DNA of 5,236 bases, from contig JAJXUR010000028.1 in assembly GCA_021782715.1 (NCBI GenBank), forward strand, positions 1 to 5,236, given 5' to 3'. This document shows positions 1 to 5,143 of the stretch, piece by piece. The position numbers were made by a program, and so were the translations under genes. Position 1 is the stretch's first letter. Every line of letters starts with the position of its first letter. The notes under the pieces are model-generated. The model saw only the letters and a program-made list of their open reading frames with translations. It searched no databases and was not told the DNA's origin. The stretch is from a bacterium (GTDB taxonomy: Bacteria; Patescibacteriota; Minisyncoccia; Phycocordibacterales; Phycocordibacteraceae).

Positions 1-837
1 GAGACCGGCCGCGCTCTTGATACCGGCATCTTCGATAGCCGAGGTGACGCGTGCGGAGAGCTCAAGATCGGCTATCTTCACCTTTGCGGCGTCGATGCCG
101 CTTTCATCTTTCGCTCCGGAGAACGACGATTCTTCGGCCGTCGGTGCGGTTTCCTGGAATCCGATGATGGCCTTCAACTGGTGAATCATCGTCTCGATGG
201 ACTGTTCGAGCGCCTGACGCGGCGAGATAGTGCCGTTGGTCTCGATGAGGATGCGTACGCGGTTGAAGTCCGTGCGGTCACCGACGCGCATGTTCTCTAC
301 TTCGTAGTTCACGCGGCGGATCGGGGTGAACGTCGCGTCGAGCGCGATAGTACCGATGTCAACCTTGTCCTTGGTGAGGACTTCGCGTGGCACGTAACCA
401 AGACCGCGTTCGATGGTGGCTTCGAGCTCGAAGGATGCCTTGCCGGAGAGGTCAGCGATGTGCTGTCCCGGGTTCATAATCTCGACCTGGCTCGGAAGAT
501 TGAAATTCTTCGCAGTGACTTCGCCAGTGCCCTTCGCGGAAAGCGAGATGGTCTGCGGCTCGTCGCCATGGAGCACGAAGTGGACGCGCTTGAGGTTGAG
601 GAGGATCTCCATGACCGTCTCGCGCGCACCGTCGATAGTAGCGAACTCGTGCGGCACGCCGTCGATCTTCACTTGCGTGATGGCGGCGCCCGGCAAGGAC
701 GAGAGGATGATGCGGCGGAGGCTGTTACCGAGGGTGTGGCCGTAGCCCGGATAGAGCGAGTCTATCTCATAAACGCCCTGTACGTCCTCTTCGGACACGA
801 TACGGGGCTTACTCGGAAGGGTGATGTGGTATTCCAT
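1..837 (-). CDS. rpoA: DNA-directed RNA polymerase subunit alpha (3' end outside window)
   Basis: This is the alpha subunit of RNA polymerase, which dimerises to nucleate assembly of beta and beta' and whose C-terminal domain contacts activators and UP elements. I translated 279 codons from the ATG at 837; the frame is still open at base 1. Residues 1-14 read MEYHITLPSKPRIV. Residues 33-48 (GHTLGNSLRRIILSSL) are the conserved first helix of the N-terminal dimerisation domain. GLGYVP and the NYEVENMRVG region are also typical of alpha-NTD. After a linker rich in E, S and A, the C-terminal helix-hairpin domain begins around residue 254 (IADLELSARVTSAIEDAGI). Family members are usually about 310-330 residues, so some 40 codons are missing to the left. 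No Shine-Dalgarno precedes the ATG and no nearby alternative start is in frame. It follows rpsD after an unusually long, AT-rich 58-bp gap that may carry its own promoter. Confidence 0.97.
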   Translation of the reverse strand, partial: MEYHITLPSKPRIVSEEDVQGVYEIDSLYPGYGHTLGNSLRRIILSSLPGAAITQVKIDGVPHEFATIDGARETVMEILLNLKRVHFVLHGDEPQTISLSAKGTGEVTAKNFNLPSQVEIMNPGQHIADLSGKASFELEATIERGLGYVPREVLTKDKVDIGTIALDATFTPIRRVNYEVENMRVGDRTDFNRVRILIETNGTISPRQALEQSIETMIHQLKAIIGFQETAPTAEESSFSGAKDESGIDAAKVKIADLELSARVTSAIEDAGIKSAAGL

Positions 838-863
838 AACGCAATCGTAATTACCAATTATTA

Positions 864-869
864 ATTATA
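864..869 (-). promoter_or_regulatory. Candidate -10 element ahead of rpoA
   Basis: The minus strand reads a perfect TATAAT here, 27 bases before the rpoA ATG. No good TTGACA-like -35 lies 16-18 bases upstream; only AT-rich hexamers such as ATTTAA are available. In a stretch this AT-rich a TATAAT can occur by chance. I therefore treat it as a possible internal promoter that would let rpoA be made apart from the ribosomal genes, with a leader of about 20 nt. Confidence 0.35.
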
Positions 870-894
870 TTTAAATGTTTAAACATTTAAATAT
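867..894. repeat. Perfect 28-bp AT-rich palindrome between rpsD and rpoA
   Basis: Bases 867-880 (atatttaaatgttt) are exactly the reverse complement of 881-894, with the self-complementary octamer gtttaaac at the centre. The symmetry ends at 866/895, where both flanking bases are t. It begins one base after the rpsD stop codon and overlaps the candidate rpoA -10 box. It could be an operator-like dimer binding site, an RNA hairpin that separates rpsD and rpoA messages, or an mRNA processing site. It is not a classical intrinsic terminator, because the stem is almost all A/T and no uninterrupted U-tract follows. Confidence 0.9.
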
Positions 895-895
895 T

Positions 896-1507
896 TTACC
901 TCGTATAGAACGAGAGCACCGACACGAGGTCGCCGGCGACATCTGCTGAAGCCGACGTCGGCTTCAGCGTAACGCTGCCCTCCATCGACTTCGGATTCCA
1001 CGAGAGCCACGAGGGGAGCTTCCGCTCCATGAAGCGCTCGGAGAAACCGACGAATGAACCGTGCTCTTTCGAGCCATCGCGCACGCTGATGCGATCGCCG
1101 ACTGCGATTGCTTGCGACGGCACACGGCTCTTCTTGCCATCGACCATCACGTGGCCGTGCGACACCATCTGGCGAGCGGCGCGGCGCGTCTGGGTGAGGC
1201 CGAGGCGCCAGATGATGTTGTCGAGGCGGAGCTCGAGGAGTTCATGGAGAAGGTCGGATGGCTTGGTGCTGTGTGCAGCGAGCGCTTTCTTCACGTAGTT
1301 GCGGAACTGGCGTTCCGTGAGGCCGTAGGTCATGCGCACCTTCTGCTTCTCGAGCATCTGCTTGCCGTACTCGCTCTGGCGACCGCGACCGCGGCGCTTA
1401 TTCTTCTCGGAGCGCTCAGCAGAAATAGCAAACTTCTGCGTCTGGGCTTTCTCGAAGACGGTCGCGCCAAGGCGCTTCGCTGTCTTATATCGCGGGGGAG
1501 TTTTCAT
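896..1507 (-). CDS. rpsD: 30S ribosomal protein S4
   Basis: S4 is a primary 16S rRNA-binding protein that starts assembly of the 30S body and helps form the mRNA entry site. The 203-residue product matches the usual length of about 200-209. Conserved blocks are EKQKVR (about residues 53-58), YGLTERQFRNY (61-71), and the S4 RNA-binding domain from about 91 to 150, including LELRLDNIIWRLGL, ARQMVSHGHVMVDG and the VGDRISVR strand. The N-terminus has no cysteines, so this is the zinc-free form of S4 rather than the four-cysteine form found in many bacteria. The ATG at 1507 lies 12 bases after the rpsK stop, with no Shine-Dalgarno but a TTTTACTAC leader directly before it. S4 is a known autoregulator of the alpha operon in E. 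coli. I see no pseudoknot that I could defend here. Confidence 0.98.
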   Translation of the reverse strand: MKTPPRYKTAKRLGATVFEKAQTQKFAISAERSEKNKRRGRGRQSEYGKQMLEKQKVRMTYGLTERQFRNYVKKALAAHSTKPSDLLHELLELRLDNIIWRLGLTQTRRAARQMVSHGHVMVDGKKSRVPSQAIAVGDRISVRDGSKEHGSFVGFSERFMERKLPSWLSWNPKSMEGSVTLKPTSASADVAGDLVSVLSFYTR

Positions 1508-1516
1508 GTAGTAAAA
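1508..1516 (-). promoter_or_regulatory. TTTTACTAC leader motif before rpsD
   Basis: The minus strand reads TTTTACTAC immediately before the rpsD ATG, in the place where a Shine-Dalgarno would normally lie. The same nine bases occur before rpsK at 1972-1964. The pyrimidine/A-rich content fits an unstructured leader, possibly read without SD pairing. No function is established from the sequence. Confidence 0.35.
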
Positions 1517-1519
1517 ATA

Positions 1520-1954
1520 TTAGATGCGTCGAGGCTTCGGCGGGCGCGGGCCGTTGTGCGGAACCGGGGTTGCATCCTTGATGGCGCGAATCTGGATACC
1601 CTTGCCTGAGAAGGCGCGGAGCACGGACTCGCGACCGGCACCGACGCCGCGGATGATGACTGACGCTTCCTTGAGACCGATCATCATACCCTTCTCGCCG
1701 AGGAATTCGCCGACCTTCGCTGCGGCATACGGCGTGGATTTGCGGGCTCCCGAGAAGCCGAGCGCGCCGGCCGAGCTCGACACGACAGCATTTCCCTTCT
1801 CGTCGGTGATGATGGCTTTCGTGTTGTTGAAGGTAGCTTCGATATGCAGGATCCCCTTCTCGAGATGGCGTTTGGTCGCTTTTCCGAGGGCGCGTTCCTT
1901 CCGGCCTTGATCCATGCCTTTTCCGCTCTTCTTGATGATTCGTTTCTTTCCCAT
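1520..1954 (-). CDS. rpsK: 30S ribosomal protein S11
   Basis: S11 sits on the platform of the 30S subunit near the mRNA exit and E site. The 144-residue product carries the family blocks HIEATFNNTKAIITD (about 37-51), SSAGALGFSGARKSTPYAAA, RGVGAGRES, and the C-terminal DATPVPHNGPRPPKPRRI. The Asn-Gly of PHNG, which is the isoaspartate site in E. coli S11, is kept. The cysteine that usually follows (PHNGCRPPK) is a proline here. It is about 15 residues longer than E. coli S11 because of a basic N-terminal extension (MGKKRIIKKSGKGMDQGRKE and onwards). The ATG at 1954 is 28 bases after the rpsM stop. No Shine-Dalgarno is visible; a TTTTACTAC motif lies ten bases upstream. Confidence 0.98.
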   Translation of the reverse strand: MGKKRIIKKSGKGMDQGRKERALGKATKRHLEKGILHIEATFNNTKAIITDEKGNAVVSSSAGALGFSGARKSTPYAAAKVGEFLGEKGMMIGLKEASVIIRGVGAGRESVLRAFSGKGIQIRAIKDATPVPHNGPRPPKPRRI

Positions 1955-1963
1955 AATGAGGTA

Positions 1964-1972
1964 GTAGTAAAA
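1964..1972 (-). promoter_or_regulatory. TTTTACTAC leader motif before rpsK
   Basis: Second copy of the nine-base motif also found directly before rpsD. Here it continues into another ACTAC overlap (TTTTACTACTACCTC) and ends nine bases before the ATG. It lies inside the 28-bp rpsM-rpsK gap, which has no purine-rich ribosome binding site. It may be a shared leader element or chance similarity in AT-rich spacers. Confidence 0.35.
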
Positions 1973-1982
1973 GTATCAGTGA

Positions 1983-2363
1983 TTACGTCTTTTCGAGCGT
2001 ACGACGACCGGAAGTCATCGTCTTGCGGACATTGCCACGACGGGTGCGCGAGTTCGTCGAGGTGCGCTGGCCGCGTACCGGGAGGCCCTTCGAGTGGCGG
2101 TCGCCACGGATGGAACGGATGTCCTTCAAGCGCTTGATGTTCTGGCCGATTTCGCGGCGGAGTTCGCCTTCGATGAGGTAGGCTTCGGCGAGCGCGCGAA
2201 TCTTCTGCTCGTCTTCAGTGGAGAGCTCGCTGCCCTTTTTGTTCTCCGGTATGTTTGCGGCTTTTAGGATATCCTTGGCGCGCGTCGGACCGATACCGAA
2301 AATAATCGGCAAAGAGTACGCAAGTTGTTTGTTGTCGGGAATAGTAACGCCGGCGATACGCAT
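1983..2363 (-). CDS. rpsM: 30S ribosomal protein S13
   Basis: S13 is in the 30S head; its C-terminal tail contacts P-site tRNA and it forms intersubunit bridges with 23S rRNA and L5. The 126-residue product starts MRIAGVTIPDNKQ, has the helix-two-turn-helix block FGIGPTRAKDIL (about 22-33), then IEGELRREIGQNIKRLKDIRSIRG. It ends with the family signature DRHSKGLPVRGQRTSTNSRT followed by a basic tail. Length is normal for the family. The ATG at 2363 follows the rpmJ stop by nine bases; the spacer is T-rich (TAATTTTTTCGT) and has no Shine-Dalgarno, so it may depend on coupling to rpmJ. The stop is TAA. Confidence 0.98.
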   Translation of the reverse strand: MRIAGVTIPDNKQLAYSLPIIFGIGPTRAKDILKAANIPENKKGSELSTEDEQKIRALAEAYLIEGELRREIGQNIKRLKDIRSIRGDRHSKGLPVRGQRTSTNSRTRRGNVRKTMTSGRRTLEKT

Positions 2364-2372
2364 ACGAAAAAA

Positions 2373-2489
2373 TTAGCCTTGACGCGCCTTACGGCGCGGG
2401 TTCTTCTTGTTAATACGGTACAGGCGACCGCCGCGTCTGACGAGCTGGTCTCCCGGTTGCTGGACTCTGATTGAGGCACGAACTTTCAT
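2373..2489 (-). CDS. rpmJ: 50S ribosomal protein L36, zinc-free form
   Basis: This 38-codon gene fills the gap between infA and rpsM, exactly where rpmJ sits in many bacterial alpha operons. The product starts MKVRASIRVQQPGDQLVRR and continues GGRLYRINKKNPRRKARQG. The MKVRAS start, the RRxGRLYxI core and the NPRxKxRQG end identify L36, which binds 23S rRNA late in 50S assembly. In zinc-binding L36 the ligands are C-x2-C, a later C and a H. By alignment these are Q11, D14, N27 and R33 or nearby, so all four ligands are lost. That is the C-minus type, in a rather extreme form. It starts with ATG 22 bases after the infA stop, with no clear Shine-Dalgarno. Confidence 0.95.
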   Translation of the reverse strand: MKVRASIRVQQPGDQLVRRGGRLYRINKKNPRRKARQG

Positions 2490-2511
2490 CGTAAATGGAT
2501 TTGATCTGTTG

Positions 2512-2751
2512 TTAGGTTAATCGGCGCACAATCCTCGCACGGCCCCCATACGGGTCCAGCACCATGTCTACCTGGTCTCCCATCAGCACGCGGATGCGGT
2601 GTAAGCGCATCTTGCCTGCGAGGTAGGCGAGTATAAGTTCGCCTTCCCCTCCCTCCTCCTTTGCCGGGAGACGAACGCGAAAAAGCGAGTTCGGCAATAC
2701 CTCCTCGACGGACCCTGCCGTCGTAGTCTTGATATCTTCGCCTTCGCTCAT
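2512..2751 (-). CDS. infA: Translation initiation factor IF-1
   Basis: IF-1 is a single OB-fold protein that occupies the 30S A site during initiation and works with IF-2 and IF-3. The 79-residue product carries the family blocks GSVEEVLPNSLFRVRL (about 13-28), LAGKMRLHRIRVLMGDQVD (44-62) and DPYGGRARIVRRL (66-78). It is a little longer than the usual 71-73 residues because of a charged insertion in the OB-fold loop (AKEEGGEGE, about 30-38), where E. coli has ENGH. The ATG at 2751 is the only good start. A GGGAG lies 13 bases upstream, farther than ideal for a ribosome binding site. It is the first gene of the ribosomal block and has a good promoter candidate 34-62 bases upstream of its start codon. 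Confidence 0.97.
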   Translation of the reverse strand: MSEGEDIKTTTAGSVEEVLPNSLFRVRLPAKEEGGEGELILAYLAGKMRLHRIRVLMGDQVDMVLDPYGGRARIVRRLT

Positions 2752-2771
2752 TTAGCTTGCGTCGCTCCCAT
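2748..2771 (-). other. Possible 7-codon leader ORF overlapping infA start
   Basis: On the minus strand an ATG at 2771 opens a frame reading MGATQAK and then TGA. The TGA shares bases with the infA ATG in an ATGA overlap. This geometry is typical of translational coupling. It would start only about seven bases after the predicted transcription start, so it would be almost leaderless. A frame this short can arise by chance, and the GGGAG inside it could instead be the infA ribosome binding site. Confidence 0.2.
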
Positions 2772-2784
2772 AAGGTACCTAGAT

Positions 2785-2813
2785 AATCTAGCAGGTGTGC
2801 CGGAAATCGTCAA
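2785..2813 (-). promoter_or_regulatory. Candidate sigma70-type promoter for infA-rpoA block
   Basis: The minus strand reads TTGACG (2813-2808), a 17-base spacer, then TAGATT (2790-2785). That is 5 of 6 matches at -35, 4 of 6 at -10, and the ideal spacing. The -10 is preceded by TGC, giving the TGn extended -10 arrangement. Transcription would begin near 2778, leaving a leader of about 27 nt before infA. The site lies wholly in the gap after the stop codon of the J-domain gene, which is where the ribosomal block would need a start after losing its usual upstream genes. Confidence 0.55.
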
Positions 2814-2823
2814 ACCCTGCTAG
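2788..2823 (-). repeat. Inverted repeat spanning the J-domain gene stop and infA promoter
   Basis: Bases 2788-2795 (ctagcagg) and 2816-2823 (cctgctag) are exact reverse complements, separated by 20 bases that contain the -35 hexamer and spacer of the infA promoter candidate. The right arm includes the TAG stop of the upstream gene. A smaller hairpin, ctaga-taa-tctag, overlaps at 2779-2791. As RNA these could stabilise the 3' end of the upstream message; as DNA the arms could be a dimer operator around the promoter. No U-tract follows, so an intrinsic terminator is unlikely. Confidence 0.5.
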
Positions 2824-4040
2824 GGGGCAACGGTCGTCACCGAGATCGAAGCGGGGTCCTCGGGGAACGATTGGCGCCAGAACGGGCGGAGAATGATGAC
2901 CGCGCGCTTGACCTCCGGGTAATTTGTCAACGCGACCTCAGCTGCTGAACGCGTCTTTCCCGCGACGGCTGCCGCTATGCGCGTGGGATCTACAGTGTAG
3001 ATAAGCGATGCTGTGCCGGCGAGCGTGAAGGTGAACGAGGAAGCATTCGCATCCGGCAGGCTTACGGTCGAGAGGGTGAGATTGCTTGTCGGGGCGAGTG
3101 TGAGCGGTTCGCCTTGGTAACCGAGACCGGCAACCGACGTTGCAATCGCTTTTGCAAGCGCCGTATTCGGGAACACGACAGCGGTGATGGTCCCCTGTTC
3201 TCGCACTTCGACCATACCAGTGGTCGATGACATCACAGGAGCGAGCTCATCGAGCGTCGTTGTTGCCGCACCCGGAAGAAGCACATATCCGGTCGGGACA
3301 AGTCCCTGCAAACTCGCGGCGAGCTGCGGTGCGAGCGCGGCAGTGAGGGCGCTCGTGGTCTGCGTTTCAAGCGCCGTATCTATAATCGGAGCCATTCCCG
3401 AGGCACCACCCGTCATAGCGCCCGCAGAACGGGCGTAGACCTCGTTCGCTTGCGGCGTGCCAGCAAATCCAGGAATAGTGAACGACGTCGGAGCGACGTT
3501 GTACGCATCGCCGGTCTTGTCAGCATAGACCTTTGCCGTCGCCGTTCCGGGCTTCGCAGCGCTGCCCGCAGGGATGGTTACGGCTGCATGGATGCGGAAA
3601 ATGAGGCCGGCAGTCGTCGCGAAGCGGGTATTGGTGATGAGTCTCTGGGCTTTCGATTGCGTATTGTAGATAGTGATGGTGCCGGATGCGGAGGAATTAA
3701 CCTCTTTGGTGCCGCTACTCTTCACGCTCTGTGAGGCTATCTTTTGCGACGTGACGATTTCATAAGGAAGGTCGCCGGAACTTTCTGTTGCGGTGAAAGA
3801 GCTCTGAATGGCGGCCGAGACCGTGCTCGGGGTCACTTGCACGTCGGCACTCGAGAAATAGTACAGTGCGCTCACGGAGGCAGCGATGATAATCAGTACC
3901 GCGAGGAGCGTCTTGATTGGGAATCCCGGTGCGTGCTTCGTGAGTCGGAGCGGACGAAGAGGGGTCTGTTCATCGGTACGGATAAAGGATTCGTTTTCTC
4001 GCCGTCTCGAAGGCGGAATGATGTCATCAATTTTGTGCAT
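2820..4040 (-). CDS. Bitopic membrane protein with baseplate-J-like domain
   Basis: I place the start at the ATG at 4040, giving 406 residues. A longer frame from 4091 would overlap the preceding gene by 35 bases and add a hairpin-derived N-terminus (HSAFPRQRESEW). The cytoplasmic N-terminus (1-40) is basic and starts MHKIDDIIPPSRRRENES. One membrane helix follows at about 44-62 (TLLAVLIIIAASVSALYYF). The rest should lie outside the membrane and is rich in Ala, Ser and Thr. Residues about 118-196 (ASGTITIYN, GLIFRI, VTIPAG, GDAYNVAPTSFTIPGF) fit the baseplate J/gp47 beta-rich fold, a label commonly given to such proteins in Patescibacteria. The function is unknown. No other phage gene is present, so a phage role is unlikely. 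Its partner is probably the actin-fold protein encoded 16 bases upstream. The stop is TAG. Confidence 0.85.
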   Translation of the reverse strand: MHKIDDIIPPSRRRENESFIRTDEQTPLRPLRLTKHAPGFPIKTLLAVLIIIAASVSALYYFSSADVQVTPSTVSAAIQSSFTATESSGDLPYEIVTSQKIASQSVKSSGTKEVNSSASGTITIYNTQSKAQRLITNTRFATTAGLIFRIHAAVTIPAGSAAKPGTATAKVYADKTGDAYNVAPTSFTIPGFAGTPQANEVYARSAGAMTGGASGMAPIIDTALETQTTSALTAALAPQLAASLQGLVPTGYVLLPGAATTTLDELAPVMSSTTGMVEVREQGTITAVVFPNTALAKAIATSVAGLGYQGEPLTLAPTSNLTLSTVSLPDANASSFTFTLAGTASLIYTVDPTRIAAAVAGKTRSAAEVALTNYPEVKRAVIILRPFWRQSFPEDPASISVTTVAP

Positions 4041-4043
4041 GGG

Positions 4044-4078
4044 GGGAGTATACCACTCACTCTCCCGCTGTCGCGGGA
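4044..4078 (-). other. Two competing hairpins at the gene junction
   Basis: At 4063-4078 the sequence tcccgc-tgtc-gcggga forms a 6-bp GC-rich stem with a four-base loop, at the end of the actin-fold gene. Its left arm bases (4062-4066, GGGAG on the minus strand) can also pair with CTCCC at 4048-4044, just before the ATG at 4040. The two structures exclude each other. They could affect translation of the membrane protein or mRNA stability. The first stem also resembles the core of dispersed REP-like repeats, but only one copy is in the window. Confidence 0.35.
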
Positions 4079-5139
4079 AGGCGCTGTGCATTACCCGAAA
4101 GTGCTTGATGTCGATTTTGGAGATAGAGCGCCATCAGGAGGAGAGCAAGACCGGGGGTATTGGTGGTCATCTGGCGTATTGAGCCGCCGATGAGACTCTT
4201 CAGGACGACAACGATTTTCAGCGGAGCATCCCCAAACCAGAGCGGAGCGAATGTCGACGGATCGAGTTTCTCCCGGAGTTCCGTCACCTCTTGCTCTCGC
4301 GCGAGAAGGAAAATTGTCCGCGGCAGCGGATAATGCTTCGCGAGTTCGCCGAGCTCACTGGTAACGGAAGAGACCCAATTGTCGTCGTCGGAGTGTGTCA
4401 TCACGTTGACCATCGTTACGAACATGCCTTTCCGTATAAGCGATATGGAAGTGAGAGAGCGTCCGGTCGCGTCGATGATGATCGCGTCACGCTCGTGCGG
4501 AAAGAGCGAGCGCATGGCTTGGTAGCGGAGCGAACTACCGGCTATCGGGAAAATGTCTTTCGTGTGATACAGGCGCTCGAGCATAGAGAGGATGCTTTTC
4601 GCGACATTCCGCTCGATGAGCGATGTAAGCGCGATGACCGATGCGCGATGCACCCGTCGGCCGTAGGGATTATTCGTATCGTAGCCGTTCAGGGTAATGC
4701 CGATGATGCTTGTATCGGCGAGGAGTTTTTGTGACGGTGCGGCGACACTCTCTTTCAATTTCGCTTCGACGAGCTCCTTGGTGAAAATGAAGGAGTCCTC
4801 CTGCTCGAAATGCTCGGTGTGTACAAGGGTCTCCTGCCATGGCGCATCGATCGAGACGAGGATTCGGTCCGCGCTCCCGCTCCCGGTCGTCCGTGCGAGC
4901 GCCGGCGCTCCCTCGCGGAGGAGGTCGGTACCGAGTAGTTCGAGCGCGCGCACCATGGCGCGATCATGCGCTTCGTCGGTACGGATCTCGATCGGCAGGC
5001 GGCGCGTGTAGAGGATGGTCGGCTGTGCGCCCTCTTCGTAACGCGCGTAGGCGCCGGCGACCGTGTCAGCGCCGATATCAATCAGAACCACCGACTCGGC
5101 ATATTTCTTTTTACGAAAAAGATTCTCGAGAAAACGCAT
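4057..5139 (-). CDS. Actin-fold (ASKHA) protein, PilM/FtsA-like
   Basis: The 360-residue product looks like a soluble actin-fold protein of the FtsA/PilM type. Residues 17-33 (VVLIDIGADTVAGAYAR) match the phosphate-1 strand-turn-strand. Residues 150-171 (LNGYDTNNPYGRRVHRASVIAL) resemble the FtsA/PilM NGY...P.G block. Residues 219-238 (AIIIDATGRSLTSISLIRKG) occupy the phosphate-2 position. The later GG adenosine motif appears degraded to TIFLLAREQEVTEL (275-288), so nucleotide binding is uncertain. The basic N-terminus (MRFLENLFRKKK) could touch membrane or nucleic acid. I chose the ATG at 5139; a TTG three bases earlier is possible. It begins four bases after the alaS stop without a Shine-Dalgarno and is followed by the J-domain membrane protein. 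This resembles the PilM-PilN order, which suggests a cytoplasmic partner for that protein. The exact role is unknown. The stop is TGA. Confidence 0.8.
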   Translation of the reverse strand: MRFLENLFRKKKYAESVVLIDIGADTVAGAYARYEEGAQPTILYTRRLPIEIRTDEAHDRAMVRALELLGTDLLREGAPALARTTGSGSADRILVSIDAPWQETLVHTEHFEQEDSFIFTKELVEAKLKESVAAPSQKLLADTSIIGITLNGYDTNNPYGRRVHRASVIALTSLIERNVAKSILSMLERLYHTKDIFPIAGSSLRYQAMRSLFPHERDAIIIDATGRSLTSISLIRKGMFVTMVNVMTHSDDDNWVSSVTSELGELAKHYPLPRTIFLLAREQEVTELREKLDPSTFAPLWFGDAPLKIVVVLKSLIGGSIRQMTTNTPGLALLLMALYLQNRHQALSGNAQRLPATAGE

Positions 5140-5143
5140 CAAT

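Noticed and set aside
181..864. Long plus-strand frame of 227 codons opposite rpoA
   Set aside because: It is the antisense shadow of rpoA, whose minus-strand translation is unmistakable; the plus-strand product has no family resemblance.
2264..2479. 71-codon minus-strand frame covering rpmJ and the start of rpsM
   Set aside because: It is out of frame with L36 and S13, both of which have clear family signatures across the same bases.
2779..2823. Intrinsic terminator after the J-domain gene
   Set aside because: The 8-bp stem has a 20-base loop and is followed by ATTATCTAGG rather than a U-tract; the region fits a promoter better.
2820..4040. Prophage or contractile injection system suggested by the baseplate-J-like domain
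   Set aside because: There is no tail, sheath, spike or capsid gene nearby, and the protein has a membrane helix and sits beside an actin-fold partner.
4040..4091. Upstream ATG at 4091 as start of the J-domain protein
   Set aside because: It would overlap the actin-fold gene by 35 bases and add 17 residues derived from a hairpin; the ATG at 4040 gives a clean 16-base gap and begins at the conserved-looking KIDDIIPP motif.
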